Source of the DNA: an uncultured Prevotellaceae bacterium
GTDB taxonomy: Bacteria; Bacteroidota; Bacteroidia; Bacteroidales; Bacteroidaceae
DNA: 64,000 bases
Assembly: GCA_900314755.1 (NCBI GenBank)
Contig: OMWH01000001.1
Location: forward strand, 163,251 to 227,250
Direction: 5' to 3'
Both the position numbers and the translations under genes were made by a program. The notes below the pieces were generated by a model. The model was not told the DNA's origin. It saw only the letters and a program-made list of their open reading frames with translations, and did not search any database. This document shows, piece after piece, positions 63,897 to 64,000 of the stretch. The stretch's first letter is position 1; the number at the start of each line of letters is the position of its first letter.

Positions 63897-64000
63897 TTTG
63901 GTGTTTCGGAAAATAGTCGTACCTTTGCATCCGCTTTCGGGGAGACCCGTCTGCAAGGAAAGAGTTCTTTGACAGTAATTACATAAAACAGAGAAGAAGT
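63897..64000 (+). promoter_or_regulatory. probable rRNA operon promoter and leader, cut by right edge
   Basis: TTTG (63897-63900), 19 bp, TACCTTTG (63920-63927), then a leader with GAGTTCTTTGACA near 63962. That leader motif resembles the sequences found before 16S rRNA genes in Bacteroidota. No rRNA sequence itself is inside the window. Confidence 0.5.

Noticed and set aside
63607-63930. 107-codon minus-strand open frame
   Set aside because: It crosses the strong terminator and the promoter and has a low-complexity Pro/Ser stretch; no homology is suggested.

Overview
The window looks like a chromosomal segment of a gut or rumen Bacteroidota, most likely Prevotella/Segatella. The evidence is three SusC/SusD pairs, many promoters of the Bacteroidota type (TTTG, 19-20 bp, TAnnTTTG), a Bacteroides-type carbamoyltransferase of arginine synthesis, a surface protein with a Prevotella-like C-terminal signature, and genes without clear Shine-Dalgarno sites.

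Layout. (1) 1-10635, minus strand: a polysaccharide utilisation locus that resembles levan/fructan loci. It has SusC, SusD, a DUF4960-like surface lipoprotein, a GH32-like enzyme and a secreted protein cut by the left edge. Beside it is a regulator with a sugar-binding periplasmic domain, one membrane helix and an AraC domain. (2) 10657-21539: housekeeping genes: lpxH, a MIP18/SufT-like factor, a His-rich metal P-type ATPase, radC, a GT2 glycosyltransferase, efp, rpmH, a PASTA protein, an RluD-like synthase, ddl, an acyltransferase and a NigD-like lipoprotein. (3) 21625-22280: a VapBC-like toxin-antitoxin pair between two copies of a repeated terminator. (4) 22375-36966: two divergent SusC-SusD-lipoprotein operons arranged as mirror images around a complete tyrosine recombinase. 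The 5' ends of the two susC genes form inverted repeats with perfect 20, 45 and 44 bp blocks, and the same terminator hairpin closes both operons. This is the best candidate for a DNA-inversion switch. (5) 37332-47323: three pairs of a polytopic DUF6057-like membrane protein and a PD40-propeller lipoprotein with one CxxCH haem motif, plus a DUF4369-like lipoprotein. No function is known to me. (6) 47310-63230, minus strand: threonine aldolase, and arginine and proline synthesis (argF', proA, proB, proC, argD, argC, argG, argR), with an acyl-CoA synthetase, an XRE-cupin regulator, two secreted surface proteins and a second membrane-tethered AraC regulator with a Kelch-like sensor. (7) 63231-64000: no convincing gene; GC-rich and palindromic repeats, a strong terminator, then a promoter and leader that look like the start of an rRNA operon beyond the right edge.

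The window is also rich in short tandem repeats (7-, 8-, 9- and 22-nt units). They sit in variable loops or signal peptides of otherwise conserved proteins, or fill the gaps between operon genes. Two different conserved genes carry the same heptamer array, whose unit count is not a multiple of three.
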